Assembly (NCBI GenBank): GCA_973895155.1
Contig: OZ316892.1
Location: forward strand, 27,094,001-27,158,000
Length of the DNA stretch: 64,000 bases
Direction: 5' to 3'
Source: Marsupella aquatica
Taxonomy: Eukaryota; Marchantiophyta
The translations under genes and the position numbers were made by a program. Below the pieces are notes generated by a model, which was given only the letters and a program-made list of their open reading frames with translations, made no database searches and had not been told where the DNA came from. This document shows positions 46,982-57,905 of this stretch, piece by piece (within the stretch, counting starts at the first letter, position 1; every line of letters starts with the position of its first letter).

Positions 46982-47160
46982 GGCTATAGTGACAAGTGAC
47001 CCAGTTTGGTCTTTGTAAGGCAGAAACTCAATTTGTAAGAACTTTTAGAAGAACAAAGGGTACGGACCATAAAGAGGGGGTCAATTGGGGCAAAAATGTT
47101 TTCAGGGGGCCGATCAAGCAAACTATCTCCACGAGGGGGTCTATTAAGCATATCCCTCCT
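46982..47160 (-). repeat. Right inverted terminus of foldback element, outer part
   Basis: Reverse complement of about 34671-34850, ending GCATATCCCTCCT before the flank GATTCCTAA. From 47161 to 48290 I see no gene and no clear repeat, only T/A runs and a few short frames. Confidence 0.85.
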
Positions 47161-48290
47161 GATTCCTAAGAAAGGCTCTTTAGGCACAGAGGTGATCAAT
47201 AAAGAGATGGGCTTCGTGGGAGCTTCATTTTCAAGGTTTTTTTTCCCATTTTTGCCAATCACTCATACAAGAAAAGGCCTTGTAATCACAAACTAAGGTG
47301 GAAAGGAGATGGCCCCATGGCAGCGTAGTTTCCAAAGTTTTTTCATTTCGCTAGTCCAGCCAATGTCACCTTGTGTGAGAGAAAGATGCCAAGAGTATTT
47401 CTTATCTAATACTTATAGATCAAATTATGACCATCAGATTCCCTAGATTTTTAAGGATAATCATTCCATTCTTGCTAATTGGGTAATTGTAAAATTTTCA
47501 TCCAAATAGTGAATACTTTTTAGAGAGGTGAAATGTAGCCAACTTTTGTCACTTAACTTAAAGACACTGCCCCATAGACACAAGTAGAAACACAATCTTG
47601 GGTCGATGCCCCATGTGGCAATTCTTACCTTGATAGACCTCACACTTTCAAAATTTCCCTTTAGACCCCTTGGTTGTTATATACTGATAGTTGACTACCT
47701 TTTTTAAAAGTTTTTTTTTAGTGTTCAACCCTACTGATGAAGGAAACCAGCAGGCTCTAGAATTACTCCATAGGACTCTCCATGATGCAGGTTACAAAGA
47801 CAACCTAGCTAAGAAGTAGTAATGTTTTTTTTATCAAAAATGTCAGCATAATACACCTCCTAGAAGGGTAAAAGAGGCCAAAGTAGCTCAGATAGAGAAC
47901 AATTGGTGGGAGGTAGGCGGGGGCAGAATGGACACACAGCAGGCCCAAAACTCCCAGCCAAAGTAAAGTAGTCATCAGTGCACCACCTTAGCAGACTCAC
48001 CGACAAGAGCTTTCAGGTTTACAGTAGGCAATAAGCTACAATGTCCATTGCGGCAATTTGTGTTAGTCACACTAACTGTGTTGCCCTTTCAATTTTAGGC
48101 CTCACATAAAATAGTGTGAGTCAAGTTATTTTAGGTGTCACACTAATTAGAGTTCAAAATAAGTCACATTTTTGGTCTCACTATTTGAGGTCACCTTGAA
48201 TATTGCACCTGGGGTCCTCACTTCTTTTTTTCCGACCCATCATGCACAAAGAAATTAGATTTTTTTGTAACTCAATTGGGTGGAAGCTCG

Positions 48291-49067
48291 GGGGTGTCAC
48301 TATATGGATGCGTCCCCATCACCTGCGATGTTTTTAGGCCTCGGACTCCCTAAAGTGTAAGAATTTTTTAATTTTCAACCCCTATAAAGTTAGAATATTC
48401 CAAAAATTTGGTTATAAGGACCCTAATGTTCTTATAAGTCTCAAAATTTATTTAAAAGACCCTATTGTTCTTCTCAAAAAAATCTTAAGTCTTTCCTTTG
48501 AACCAATAAAATGACCCTATACTTCGTCGCACGTGATGTGCCATTTTTGCAAAAGTGAAACCCCCGAGGGTGGAAGACTTTAAGATTTTTGTTGAAAAAA
48601 ATTGGGGTGTTTTCATCCAATTTTGAGAATTATAAAAACCATAGGGTATTTTTAATTCAAAATTTGAGAATATTATACAAAGTTAGGGGTTAAAAAATAG
48701 TAAACATTGCAATTTATTCTATTAACTTTTAGGGGGTTTATCACTTGAAAACTTTGCACATGATATGGGACCTCACTCCAAATCTCCCTTGGAGTGAGGC
48801 TCCTAAGATATTGCACACATATAATCCTCAGGGGTCTCACTATATGGAGGCCTCCCCATGACCTGCGATGTTTTTAGTCTCTAACACTCTAAAATGTAAG
48901 ATTTAAAAGAAATTGAATTAACCCCTATACAATTCAAATATTCTTGAAAAATTACATAAATTTGATTAAAATGATCCTAATGCTTCTATAAGTCTCAAAA
49001 TTGGATTTAAAATACACTATTATTCTTCTGAGAAAATTCTTAAGTCTTCATTTAGAACCAATAAAAT
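48291..49067 (+). repeat. 540-bp-period direct repeat interrupted by Copia-A
   Basis: GGGGTGTCACTATATGG at 48291 and GGGGTCTCACTATATGG at 48831 start two copies sharing CCTGCGATGTTTTTAG, TATAAGTCTCAAAAT and GAACCAATAAAAT. The second copy is cut at 49067 and resumes at 62156 with ACCCTA(T/C)(T/A)CTTCGTCGCAC, so Copia-A inserted into it. Confidence 0.85.
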
Positions 49068-49411
49068 TGTTGAGCATAGACGACATTTGCAACTGCAAAC
49101 CCATGAACCATCCAACGTACAAGAGTCGACACAGAGAGATACGTGGGTCACCTCCACATGAGGCTACATCCACGGGAACACACAAGAGCTTTACTGCACT
49201 CTAGGCCGACCGGCCATACCAAGCATCCACAGCGCAAGCTCTCTCTATCTCTCAACTAGCTCCGTCACATTGAGCCTAAGTTCCACCAGGGTCTGGCATC
49301 AGCCCTGGCTTAATACACAACAGCACTACCGCTAACATTAGCTAAGTCCTAACCTGAGTTAGCCTAACTGCGGTTATCTCATGAGTCACAAGACTAGAGC
49401 AATATCTAACA
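49068..49411 (-). repeat. Copia-A 3' LTR (344 bp)
   Basis: Plus-strand TGTTGAGC to ATCTAACA, followed by the complement of the polypurine tract (AACTCCCCCTTGAC) at 49412. Same family as the Copia-C LTR. Confidence 0.95.
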
Positions 49412-49633
49412 AACTCCCCCTTGACTCTTGTCTTGGGGACTAGACTAAATGCTACCATATGGAATCCTGAGCGGGAAGTTCTAGACAATCACCAAACCAG
49501 GTCTCCCCCTAAAAACCACAAGGGTTAACTAAGGGTTAACTAGAACTAAGCCGTAGCCAAATAGGAATGAGTAATCCATATACAAATAGTCACACATTGC
49601 TAAATAACTCTACTTGCACTACAACTGCAAAAC

Positions 49634-51681
49634 CTACAAAGTAGCACGGTGTCTTGAGAAACTCTCCAAAGGAATCACTTTGGTAAAGGCATCAGCGGGA
49701 TTGAGCTTTCCATCAATCTTGACTAGCTCAAAAGTTTTATCAGACACTGCTTGCCTGATAAAATGGTACCTGATATCAATGTGCTTCACCCTGCTATCCA
49801 TCACCTGGTTAGCAGCCAAGTGAAGAGCACTCTGACTATCACAGTTTAGAGTCATTTTGCCATGCTCTAAACCCATTTCCGTGATCAACTTATCCAACCA
49901 AATTGCTTCCTTTGCTGCTTCTGCTACTACAACATATTCTGCTTCTGTAGTAGACTGAGATATACACTTCTGCAAGGTAGATTTTCAACTGATACATCAT
50001 CCTCCAAGAGTAAATACAAACCCAGTTGTAGACCTCCTTGTATCCAGACAGCCTCCATAGTCAGAATCTATATAGCCAACTAACGTTCTATCTGATCTGG
50101 CATCAAATAGTAATCCATAGTCCTGTGTACCCTTCACATACCTGAGAATCCACTTCACAGCTTCCCAATGTACCTTCCCTAGATTTGACATGAATCTACT
50201 AACCTTGCCCATCGCTAGGGCCAAGTCAGGCCTATTACAAGTCATAAAATACATCAGATTGCCTACTGCCTTCTCATAAGGAATCTTAGCCATCAGACCG
50301 TTCTCCACAGCATCCGTAGGAGAGAAAGCCGATGATAACTTGAAATGTGAAGCTAAAGGAATACTCACTGGCTTACAATTTTCCATGTTGAATCGTGCAA
50401 GTACTTTCCTCGCATACTGGCCTTGACTCAAGCACAACTATCTAGTATCAGAGTTCCTAAAAATCTCCATCCCTAAGATCCTCTTGGCCTTACCAAGATC
50501 CTTCATCCTGAATTCAACACTCAATTTTTCCTTGAGATTGTCAACCTCAGATTGATCTTTAGCCACTATCAGCATGTCATCCACATAGATAACCAGAATG
50601 ATGAAACCAAATACATCATTCTTGACTGATTTCGTATACACACAAGGATCATACACCATCCTTGTAAAACCTTGAGCAAACATGAAATCATCAAACCGCT
50701 TGATCCACTGTCTGGGTGATTGCTTCAATCCATACAAGGACTTGAGCAATCTGCAAACTAAGTTCTCTTGGCTTTTCTTCATAAAGCCTACTGGCTGTCT
50801 TATGAAGATCATCTCTTCCAAGTTGCCATAGAGAAAAGTAGTAACAACATCCATCTGATCCATCACCAGACCAAAAAACACAACAAGCTGACACAAGATC
50901 CGAATTGTGGAATACTTAGCCACCGGTGAAAAGACCTCATTATAATCCACTCCTTTCTCTTGAGTGAATCTGTTGGTAACAAGCCTTGACTTGTAGATCT
51001 TGTCTCCACCCTCTAAAGGACTGTCCTTCAACTTGTAAATCCACTTGCTGTCCATCACTTGTTGACCTCTTGGAAGCTCCACCAGCTCCCATGTCTTGTT
51101 GTCACTCAAAGATTGCAACTCCCTCTGCATTACTGCATTCCACTCATGCTTCTGCTCTGAAGCACAAGCCTCACTGTACGAAGAAGACTCTCCTTCTTCC
51201 AAGATCAAAGCCATATCATCTTCATCAGGTGCAATGTCAATATCATCTAGCTTAGATGAGTCTGCCCATTGACCATACCTGGTAGGAGCTCTAGTAGAAC
51301 GACTGGAAGTTCTTCTAGTAGATGACTCAGGCTGATCTACTACTGCTGCTGGCTGAATTTGAGGTACCCCAGCAACAATCTGCTCCTCTTGTTCTATCAC
51401 AGGAACCAACTCCAAGCCCGAAGCTTCTCCATCTCTCTTGTCATGAACAACATCATGACTAATCTCCCCCTCAACCCGGTCCTGGATGGAGATTTCCCTT
51501 TGTTAGTATGGGAGTCCTGCGAACTCTCCCCCTCCTTTGACAATCTGGATTCATTAAAGGACACATCTCTACTGACAATTAGTTTACAAGTTACTGGATC
51601 CCATAACCTATAACCCTTCACACTTTTCTGTTAGCCAAGGAAAATGCACTTCTTCAACTTGGACTCCAGCTTGGATCGAAG
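49634..51681 (-). pseudogene. pol: Copia-A integrase end, reverse transcriptase and RNase H, broken
   Basis: Read from 51621 (MKGYRLWDPVTCKLIVSRDV); a shift falls near 51480. From 51415 one frame runs through APTRYGQWADSSKLDD, the RT with VIYVDDML (~50595), and on to RNase H (VGYIDSDYGGCLDTRRSTTG) and ADAFTKVIPLE near 49680. Stops: TAG for CAG before LCLSQ (~50440), and TGA twice around GGGCISW (~49985). Homology to Copia-C ends at about 51681, in codons for the integrase C-terminal QSKL region, where the foreign block begins. Confidence 0.92.
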
Positions 51682-51696
51682 CTAGGAAGCTAGCTA

Positions 51697-51732
51697 GGCT
51701 GTAATCCAAGCTAGGAAGCTTGGATTACAGCC
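51697..51732. repeat. 16-bp-arm perfect hairpin at the cargo boundary
   Basis: GGCTGTAATCCAAGCT and its exact complement are separated by AGGA. It lies 16 bases from the last copia base, with AGCTAGGAAGC repeated on both sides. Helitron 3' ends have a hairpin near CTRR, and the minus strand has CTAG right after this stem, but no matching 5' end was found. Confidence 0.8.
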
Positions 51733-52640
51733 TGACACACACGGGAATCGCCCTACAGCAACAACAAACTCAACATGGCTCGTGCCAATCAGGTATACAC
51801 TCATAAAGCATCCATCTGTTTTCAATGAATTTTTTTCCTCGTTTTTGCTAGCCTAGTATCGGTTCATGTCTTCCCGTTACCGCCGCGGCTAGAGGTAGCA
51901 AAAATATGGAACAGGGATTGAATGCAAATAACTTTTAATCCTGCCCCGGGGACGGGGGCTGAAAGACGACCCTGAGGTTTGTGATGCAGAATATGTCTAC
52001 TATATTCCGATGCTAGTTGAGGATCCACATCAAGTAGATTGACTTGCTGCTATGATGAACCGCGTAGAATGTCCGGCTTCAAGAATGAAGAGGATCTCCT
52101 TAACTTTTTTTGGATGCTTCTAACCGTGGCCCCTAATACTGACTATCGACTGTCGGCAATTAGCACGCCAGAAGGTTTCTTTTCTGAGATTATAGTGACA
52201 CGATTCCGACACATCTAACTTCCGATGAACTTAGATTTATTATCGAATGGTTAAATACTGACTTTACGTTGACCATTGCCTAACGTATGAGCAATAGTCA
52301 TTAATGGCAGAACTTCATCATTCTATTCTACTCATGACTCTGTTTAGAAAGATCGCACACGACATGACCACTTGCCTGGATTACATAACGCTTTTCTGTC
52401 AATTTCTAATTACGGTTTTGTTTAAATATTTCTGGTCGAAATTGTTTGGTACGCATGAATAAATTCTTGATTAGTGTATATCTATGGTACACCTCAATAA
52501 CATGAATGACTTGGTATGTGGAGTATTAATAGAGACATGACTCGTTACCAAGACTCTATGTTGTGATGACTTTGCCTATGTGTGGTGACTTAGTATAGAC
52601 TTGACACTGGCCTTGATTGGGTGTTTTTTCTATGAAAATT
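51733..52640 (+). other. Left flank of the cargo, non-coding; possible captured first exon at 51772
   Basis: ATG at about 51774 gives MARANQ and then CAG/GTATAC, a good splice donor, after a CAACAAACTCAAC leader. The pattern recalls the first exon of 4F5/SERF genes (MTRGNQ or MARGNQ before an intron), but six residues are too few for certainty. The rest is decayed DNA with fragments such as LTSDELRFIIEWLNTDF near 52220. Confidence 0.3.
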
Positions 52641-52740
52641 ATCTCTCTCTCTCTCTCACGCTCGGCCCTCAGATTATTTCATGCTCTTTCACGCTTGCCT
52701 CAGACGATACGCTCTTTCACGCTCACCTCGGACTATAAAA
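52640..52740 (+). promoter_or_regulatory. TATA promoter with three upstream ~28-bp repeats
   Basis: TATAAAA at 52734-52740. Just upstream lie three related blocks: CTCACGCTCGGCCCTCAGA (~52656), CTCTTTCACGCTTGCCTCAGA (~52684) and CTCTTTCACGCTCACCTCGGA (~52713). A CT dinucleotide run (52641-52657) precedes them. CT-rich tracts and TATA at about 30 bases before the start are usual in plant promoters. The start codon candidate of the next gene is at 52845. Confidence 0.7.
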
Positions 52741-52844
52741 GGACCTCGGACCGCGGACCTTGGATCATTTGTGTTTTCTATTTATTTTTGCTCAACTCGT
52801 CGGTGCTTGACATTGTTGTGGAGGAGTTCGCACGTGCGAAGGGA

Positions 52845-53605
52845 ATGACGACTTCTTTGGCAAAAAATGATGTCGGATTACTTGCTCTGGCTGCATTGAG
52901 GAAGCTCAAAGGTAATTCTGACCTACATTTCTCTGTTTTCTATGGATTGTGCTAAACTTGAGTCTGCTCTACACGAGAGTCGTGTAGAATGGGTCTCTTT
53001 CATCGATCCATACTCTCTGTTTGAAAGCCCTTATGTCAGAATTTAAAATTTCCTGTTTAGTTCTACGCGAGTCTCGCGTAGAACCGTTTCTCCAATCTTG
53101 GAAGACAATGGATTTCTACGCGACTGTCGTGTAGAAACTCAGGTTCTGTAGAGTGTTAAATCCTCGTTCGGAGATAGTACCATTTGGAATCAAAACATTG
53201 TTCATGTGACTTTGTTCTTTCAACTTTTCTAGAGGAAGGCGCACATCGCAAGGACGATTTTGAGAAGATTGAGGGATTGTTGCAAAAAAGTATTTCTGCT
53301 TTTGATATGAGTTTGATGGAGAATTCCATTCTCCAAAAAGCGTTGGAGGATGAAAAGGAAGCAATAGAATACGAGCGGGAGCAGTGTTTGCAAAGTATCG
53401 ATGGGCACAGATCCAGCATTTGACTACTTGCGACGTAGCGGCAAAGTCCATGAAAGCTTCTCTTGAGATGGAGAAGTTTCGAGATCGTCAAGTTCATGAC
53501 TTGCGATAGGAGCTGGCCGATGGCCGAGAGAGGGAAAGACAATTGGATACCAAAGTGCGATGGATTGAATTGGAAAAAAAAATTGCCTTCATGGCCACAT
53601 GTGTG
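52845..53605 (+). pseudogene. Spliced coiled-coil gene of the cargo, broken in exon 2
   Basis: ATG 52845 starts MTTSLAKNDVGLLALAALRK. Exon 1 ends CAAAG at 52911 before GTAATT. The acceptor TTTTCTAG ends at 53232 and joins in phase to give EEGAHRKDDFEKIEGLLQKS and a heptad-rich QKALEDEKEAIEYEREQCLQ. The open frame stops at 53423. In the next frame homologous-looking coiled coil continues (KSMKASLEMEKFRDRQVHDL), then a TAG and ELADGRERERQLDTKVRWIE, so a frameshift and a stop have killed it. A TATA box lies 105 bases upstream. No domain recognised. Confidence 0.6.
52912..53232 (+). other. 321-bp intron carrying three TCTACGCGA-type palindromes
   Basis: GT at 52912 and AG at 53231-53232, phase 1, with the reading frame kept across. 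Palindromes at 52968-52988 (9-bp arms), 53061-53083 (10-bp perfect arms TTCTACGCGA / TCGCGTAGAA) and 53113-53137 (11-bp arms, one mismatch), each with a 3-base loop. Confidence 0.75.
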
Positions 53606-53694
53606 CGCATACTTTGAGTTAGGGTTAGACTCTTATGTTTCTAGCGGATCGGATTGTTTTCTTAAATCTAGATAATGTTTTGACTCTGAATCAC

Positions 53695-54250
53695 TCTGAG
53701 CTCATCATAAGACTATCTCCAGAGTTCTGATAGTCATTTTTTGCGAGACCATTTACACGCCAAAGAGGCCTTTTTGTAAAGGATGTTTTGACAGCAATTT
53801 GTTTATAATGAATCAACAGTTTGTCGGCTTACTCTATTTTCTACGCGAGTGTCATGCAGAGGGTTTTCACCATGACAGCAAATAGCAAACATATTTACTG
53901 TTACGAGCAAAAAAAATTACTTTTACGAGCAAACTAGACAATCTAAAAATGTGTCATTAAAAGTCACAATTTTCAAAATAATTTAAAACATGAGAATTTT
54001 TTGCTAGTGTAAGGCGATACTATTACTAGCTCCGGGCGCTAGCCAAAAAATATCGACTCACAAAAAAAAATTAATATTTTTTCCCCAAAAAACATTCCAA
54101 AAAAAAATTCCCCAAAAAAAATTCCAAAAAAAATTCCACAAATTTTACCACCCGTTTGCTGTTACGAGTAACTATTTGCTGTTTGCTGTTTGCTGTCACG
54201 GTGGTTATACCCGTCATGCAGATGTTTGACATATTTCTCCTTGTCTTCTA
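53695..54250 (+). other. AT-rich spacer or intron before the Ulp1 gene
   Basis: Non-coding. It has one degenerate TCTACGCGA palindrome (53841-53862), A-runs of the form TTCCAAAAAAAA (54060-54145) and a triplicated TTTGCTG near 54172. It ends in CTTGTCTTCTAG, a good splice acceptor for the next exon. Confidence 0.5.
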
Positions 54251-57200
54251 GGAGTTCGCTCTGTTTATTTCCATTTTGACAGGCTTCGGATTGAAACTCC
54301 AACAGTCGCAAAACTTGAGAATATTTTGGCGACTGTGAATTCATGGTCTTTTGAATTGCAACCAGTCAAAGGCAACTACCGTTTGATTGTGAGGGGAGTT
54401 AAAACAGAAAATGGATGAAGAAACTTTGTGAGTTTTGGCACTCTCGCAGACTATACGAGATTTGCGTCCCCAAAGGACAACCCATCTCTTCTGCTGACAT
54501 TGGAGTCTGAGAGTTCTTGGAATTTCAAACAGATGGTTGCTCCACTTCATGGGTTTTGCTCAGCACATTGTCTTGAACCTTACAGCCATGACACAAATGT
54601 TGTTTCATGCGGTTTCTTTGATCCTTTGGCGGATAGATGGCTCTCACCTGATTGGGTCTTTACGGCTGATGAAATAATTCTGGGGCTTGGATGGGTCTCC
54701 TCTGTCATAAAGCAATCGGAATATTTTATCTCTCGGACACAAGAGGTGGATCACATAATGCGGATGAAGATCCCAAACGATGACTGGAGGAGAAAGATGA
54801 CTATTTCTCCGAATGTTGTGTTCATGAAACACTTCAGTGAGACAAAGGTGGAGGAATGGATTCGAGGGCATCCAGTAATCCAAGACTTGGTACGCCCAAA
54901 GAAGAAAGAAGCTGGTGGAAAAGAGATTGACGATGATGATGGGGAGGGAAAGGACAAGGATGACTCGTCCACCTCTGGAGAGAGCAAGTCCCATGAAATG
55001 ATATCAATCTATGAGTCAGAAAATGAGGATGATGGAGAGGAGGGAAGTGTCCAAGAAGAGAGCAAGAAGACTTTTCAGAATCGGGCGGGGTCAAAGAATG
55101 AGTCAGAGTCAACAAGTTTAGAAGGTGGAGTTGACCAACCAACGATGATGTTGAGAGGACTTGGGGAAATTCAACAAAATGAGGTCATCCCCCCAGCAAA
55201 GCCTCCAACAGAGAAGCGATACGCAAAGACTTCAAAGGGAGTTTCGCCCAAGAAGGGGAAAGCTGGTGTCGTGTCAGAGTCATCCACACCCAGTTGGAAG
55301 AAAAAAGCAGTGGACGAAAAATCACCATCAGGGAAACTAGGCCGGAAGAAGGTTGATTTTGAGAAAACAAAAGAAGAAGCTAAACTACCTCGGAAGAGAG
55401 TGAGAGTCGTTGATCAAGCAGATGAGCCGCCTACGGCAAAAACAGGCCACAAGAAGGTTCAACGGGAAGAACAAAAAGAAGACAAGAAACCATCTCGAAA
55501 GAGAGTGCTTGTTTCTGACCAGCGCGAAGTCGTGCCTCAAGTGAAAGGTGGAAAACATGTATCTCCGGTTGATAAACAAGAAGAGGCAACGTCTTCTTGA
55601 AAGAGAATTCAAGTTGTCGAGAAAGCGCAAGGAATCGAGGACAGAATACGAAAATCAAGCAAAGCAAAGAAAGTCGCTTCACCAGCAAAACCTGAGGAAG
55701 AGAAACCGTCTCAAAAGTCTCGGGTTGGACAAAAATCTAAGTCGGTCAGGAAGAAAGTTGAGAAGGTCGAATCAGAGATCAGGACGTTGAAGCGAAAGGA
55801 AGTCGTAAAAGATCCTGCACCAAAGGGAAAGAAAAAAGCAAAACTTGATGTTGAATCAGTAGTTGTGGAATCAAGGGCAAAGCCTCGAAGGGGAACAACC
55901 ACTGAGTCGGCTAAAATTGTTGTGAAAACTCCCATGGTCAGAGCCGTGGAGAAGAAGGCCCCAAACGTTGAGAAGAAGGTTGTCATCACCTCTCAAGCTG
56001 TCATTTGCAAGCCCAAGAAAGCAAAGAAAAATCAGGAAGCTGTGGATATTGATGAGAACCCTAGTTTCGCAAAGCTAGTTGTCGACTGTGCTCGTCTGGA
56101 GACTGCAAAAAAAACATTGGAGTTGAATAAGTCTTGAAATTGTCCTGGATTTTTTCAAAGGAGGGCAGGTACTGAAGAATGCATTGATGCTTAAGCATGA
56201 GTGTTTTTCATTCTGCTCTGACCATGAGGATGTCTCTGACCTCACAGCTTATGCAGAGAATCTTAAATTGTTAGTTCCGGTTGCACAGTTTGTCAAATCA
56301 TTGTGGAAACCTCTTGGCCTTGAAGGGAGTTTGACTCAGAACTCCAATGCTAGTGGAGCAAAAGAGGGCCAGCATTATCAGATTGCTGGTACAATTTTAC
56401 ATTACGCCGGGGTGGAAGCGGAGGAAAAGTTTCTGAGTTCCATTGGGGAGATGAGAATTGGTCCATCAATCGTTCCAATTGCAAGTTGTGAAGGATTTCC
56501 TCTTCTAATGGTTGAAGGAGGGTATGGTTTGATAGATAATTCTGAAAACTTACAGGCGGGCACGGGGTTGATTGCGTTCAACAAAACTCTGGAAGATGTT
56601 GTGGATGATGTCTCCCTACGCACGTATCGTGTAGATTCTCAAAATTTGTTTGACCCTCCAGGGTTAGAGTGCAACAAAGGTGTTGAGCAATCTCTTCTGG
56701 TTGATGCTTCAGTTCTTCCAAGTGGCCCAATTTTTTATGATTGTGGGGCAAAAACTACACTTGAGGATGTCGAGAAGGGGGTGGTGGATTGTGGACCCTT
56801 AAAAGAGATTGTTGTGGAGGAGGTTGGGATTGTGGAAAAAGATCACACTCCGATTGAATTTCAATGCGATGACAATGTTGACTCTCCTAGCGTTGAAGTA
56901 ACAGGAGAGAATGATAACTCATTTTCTCTCACAACAAATCTTTCTGAGGTGTCAAAGAGGCGAGTCGATCGTGCAAAGGCAACCAATGAGGTAGGCCGGT
57001 GCCAATTTCCTCTCTTGTCTCAAGTCATAAAGTTCTAAGCATAAACAAATGTCCTCTCCCGTCTCCGGACCCAATGGATAACAAAACGAGGATTGACAAT
57101 TGCCTCAGTGATCTGTTGGATCAGGATGCGGTTCTAGTCAGGACTAATGGGTGCCTAATAACTCATGGACAGATGAGGTGCATGAGTCCTAGAAATTGGA

Positions 57201-57794
57201 TAAGTTCTGATATTCTAAATGCCTACTTAAGTCTCATAGTGGAGAGGAATGAACATTCCGACAGGGAGCTTCTGAAAGTGCCATGTGTTTGACACTTGGT
57301 TCTATACTGCACTGACGTCGAATGGCTACTCTTACCGCTCCGTGGAGGCTTGGATTTCACGACTAAAATATTTCTTAAGTGATTGTCATCGAATATTCGT
57401 CCCCATTCACGAAGGTGACGATCATTGGGCGTTAGTTGTGATTGACATGGAACACAAGTATTTAGAATATCTTGATTCTCTGCAGAACAATAGGCTAGAG
57501 GTTCTTGAAAACTTAGCCAGATATGTCGAGGATGAAATTCAAAGCAGAAGTCACAAGCAAGTCTTAGCTACTCTATGGCCAAAACATAGTCCCAAGGACA
57601 TCCCAAGACAAACTGATTACTATAATTGTGGTGTGTTCGTTATGAAGTTTGCAAACTACCGTACTTTGGACCTTCCTTTTGATTTCACAGGAGAGGACAT
57701 AGATTTGGAGAGGAGAGAAATCGTTTTAAGTCTATTCAGGAATAGATTGAGCTTTCCTCCGCAATACAGTGATTTATGCACGAGACGCGTGTAG
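54251..57794 (+). pseudogene. Large Lys-rich protein with C-terminal Ulp1 (C48) cysteine protease
   Basis: Starts after an acceptor at 54250. The N-terminal block includes GFFDPLADRWLSPDWVFTAD and HFSETKVEEWIRGHP (no known domain). A long Lys/Glu/Ser-rich middle has many basic clusters, likely nuclear. The C-terminal Ulp1 peptidase (about 57150-57790) removes SUMO-like modifiers in its family. Its residues are visible: His in DDHWALVVID (57423), Asp in LEYLDSL (57474), Gln in PRQTDYY (57609) and Cys in YNCGVFV (57627). Breaks: TGA 54416, TGA 55598 (both fit CGA to TGA), a +1 shift near 56130, a possible short intron at GAG/GTAGGC 56990, and a +1 shift near 57290. Protein family clear only for the protease. 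Confidence 0.8.
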
Positions 57795-57905
57795 AGGGTG
57801 ATAGACGGGGTATTTGATTTCAAGGACTGACTTGACTTCAAATGGTCTTTGGTCAAGACTGTTCCAATGACTAACCATCCGGATTCAATATTTTTATGTT
57901 TGCAG

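Larger units (their letters stand above)
34671..47160. mobile_element. Foldback / Mutator-like element with ~450-bp inverted termini
   Basis: The left arm (34671-35120) is the reverse complement of a right arm split as 37452-37721 plus 46982-47160; the split is the Copia-B insertion. Arms begin AGAGGGATATGCTTAATAGA and end in the matching complement. Flanks carry GATTCCTAG at 34664 and GATTCCTAA at 47161, a likely 7-9 bp target duplication. Long inverted termini and a ~9-bp duplication fit Mutator-like elements. Without Copia-B and the MITE the element is about 2.75 kb, too short for a transposase, and none is seen. Confidence 0.85.
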
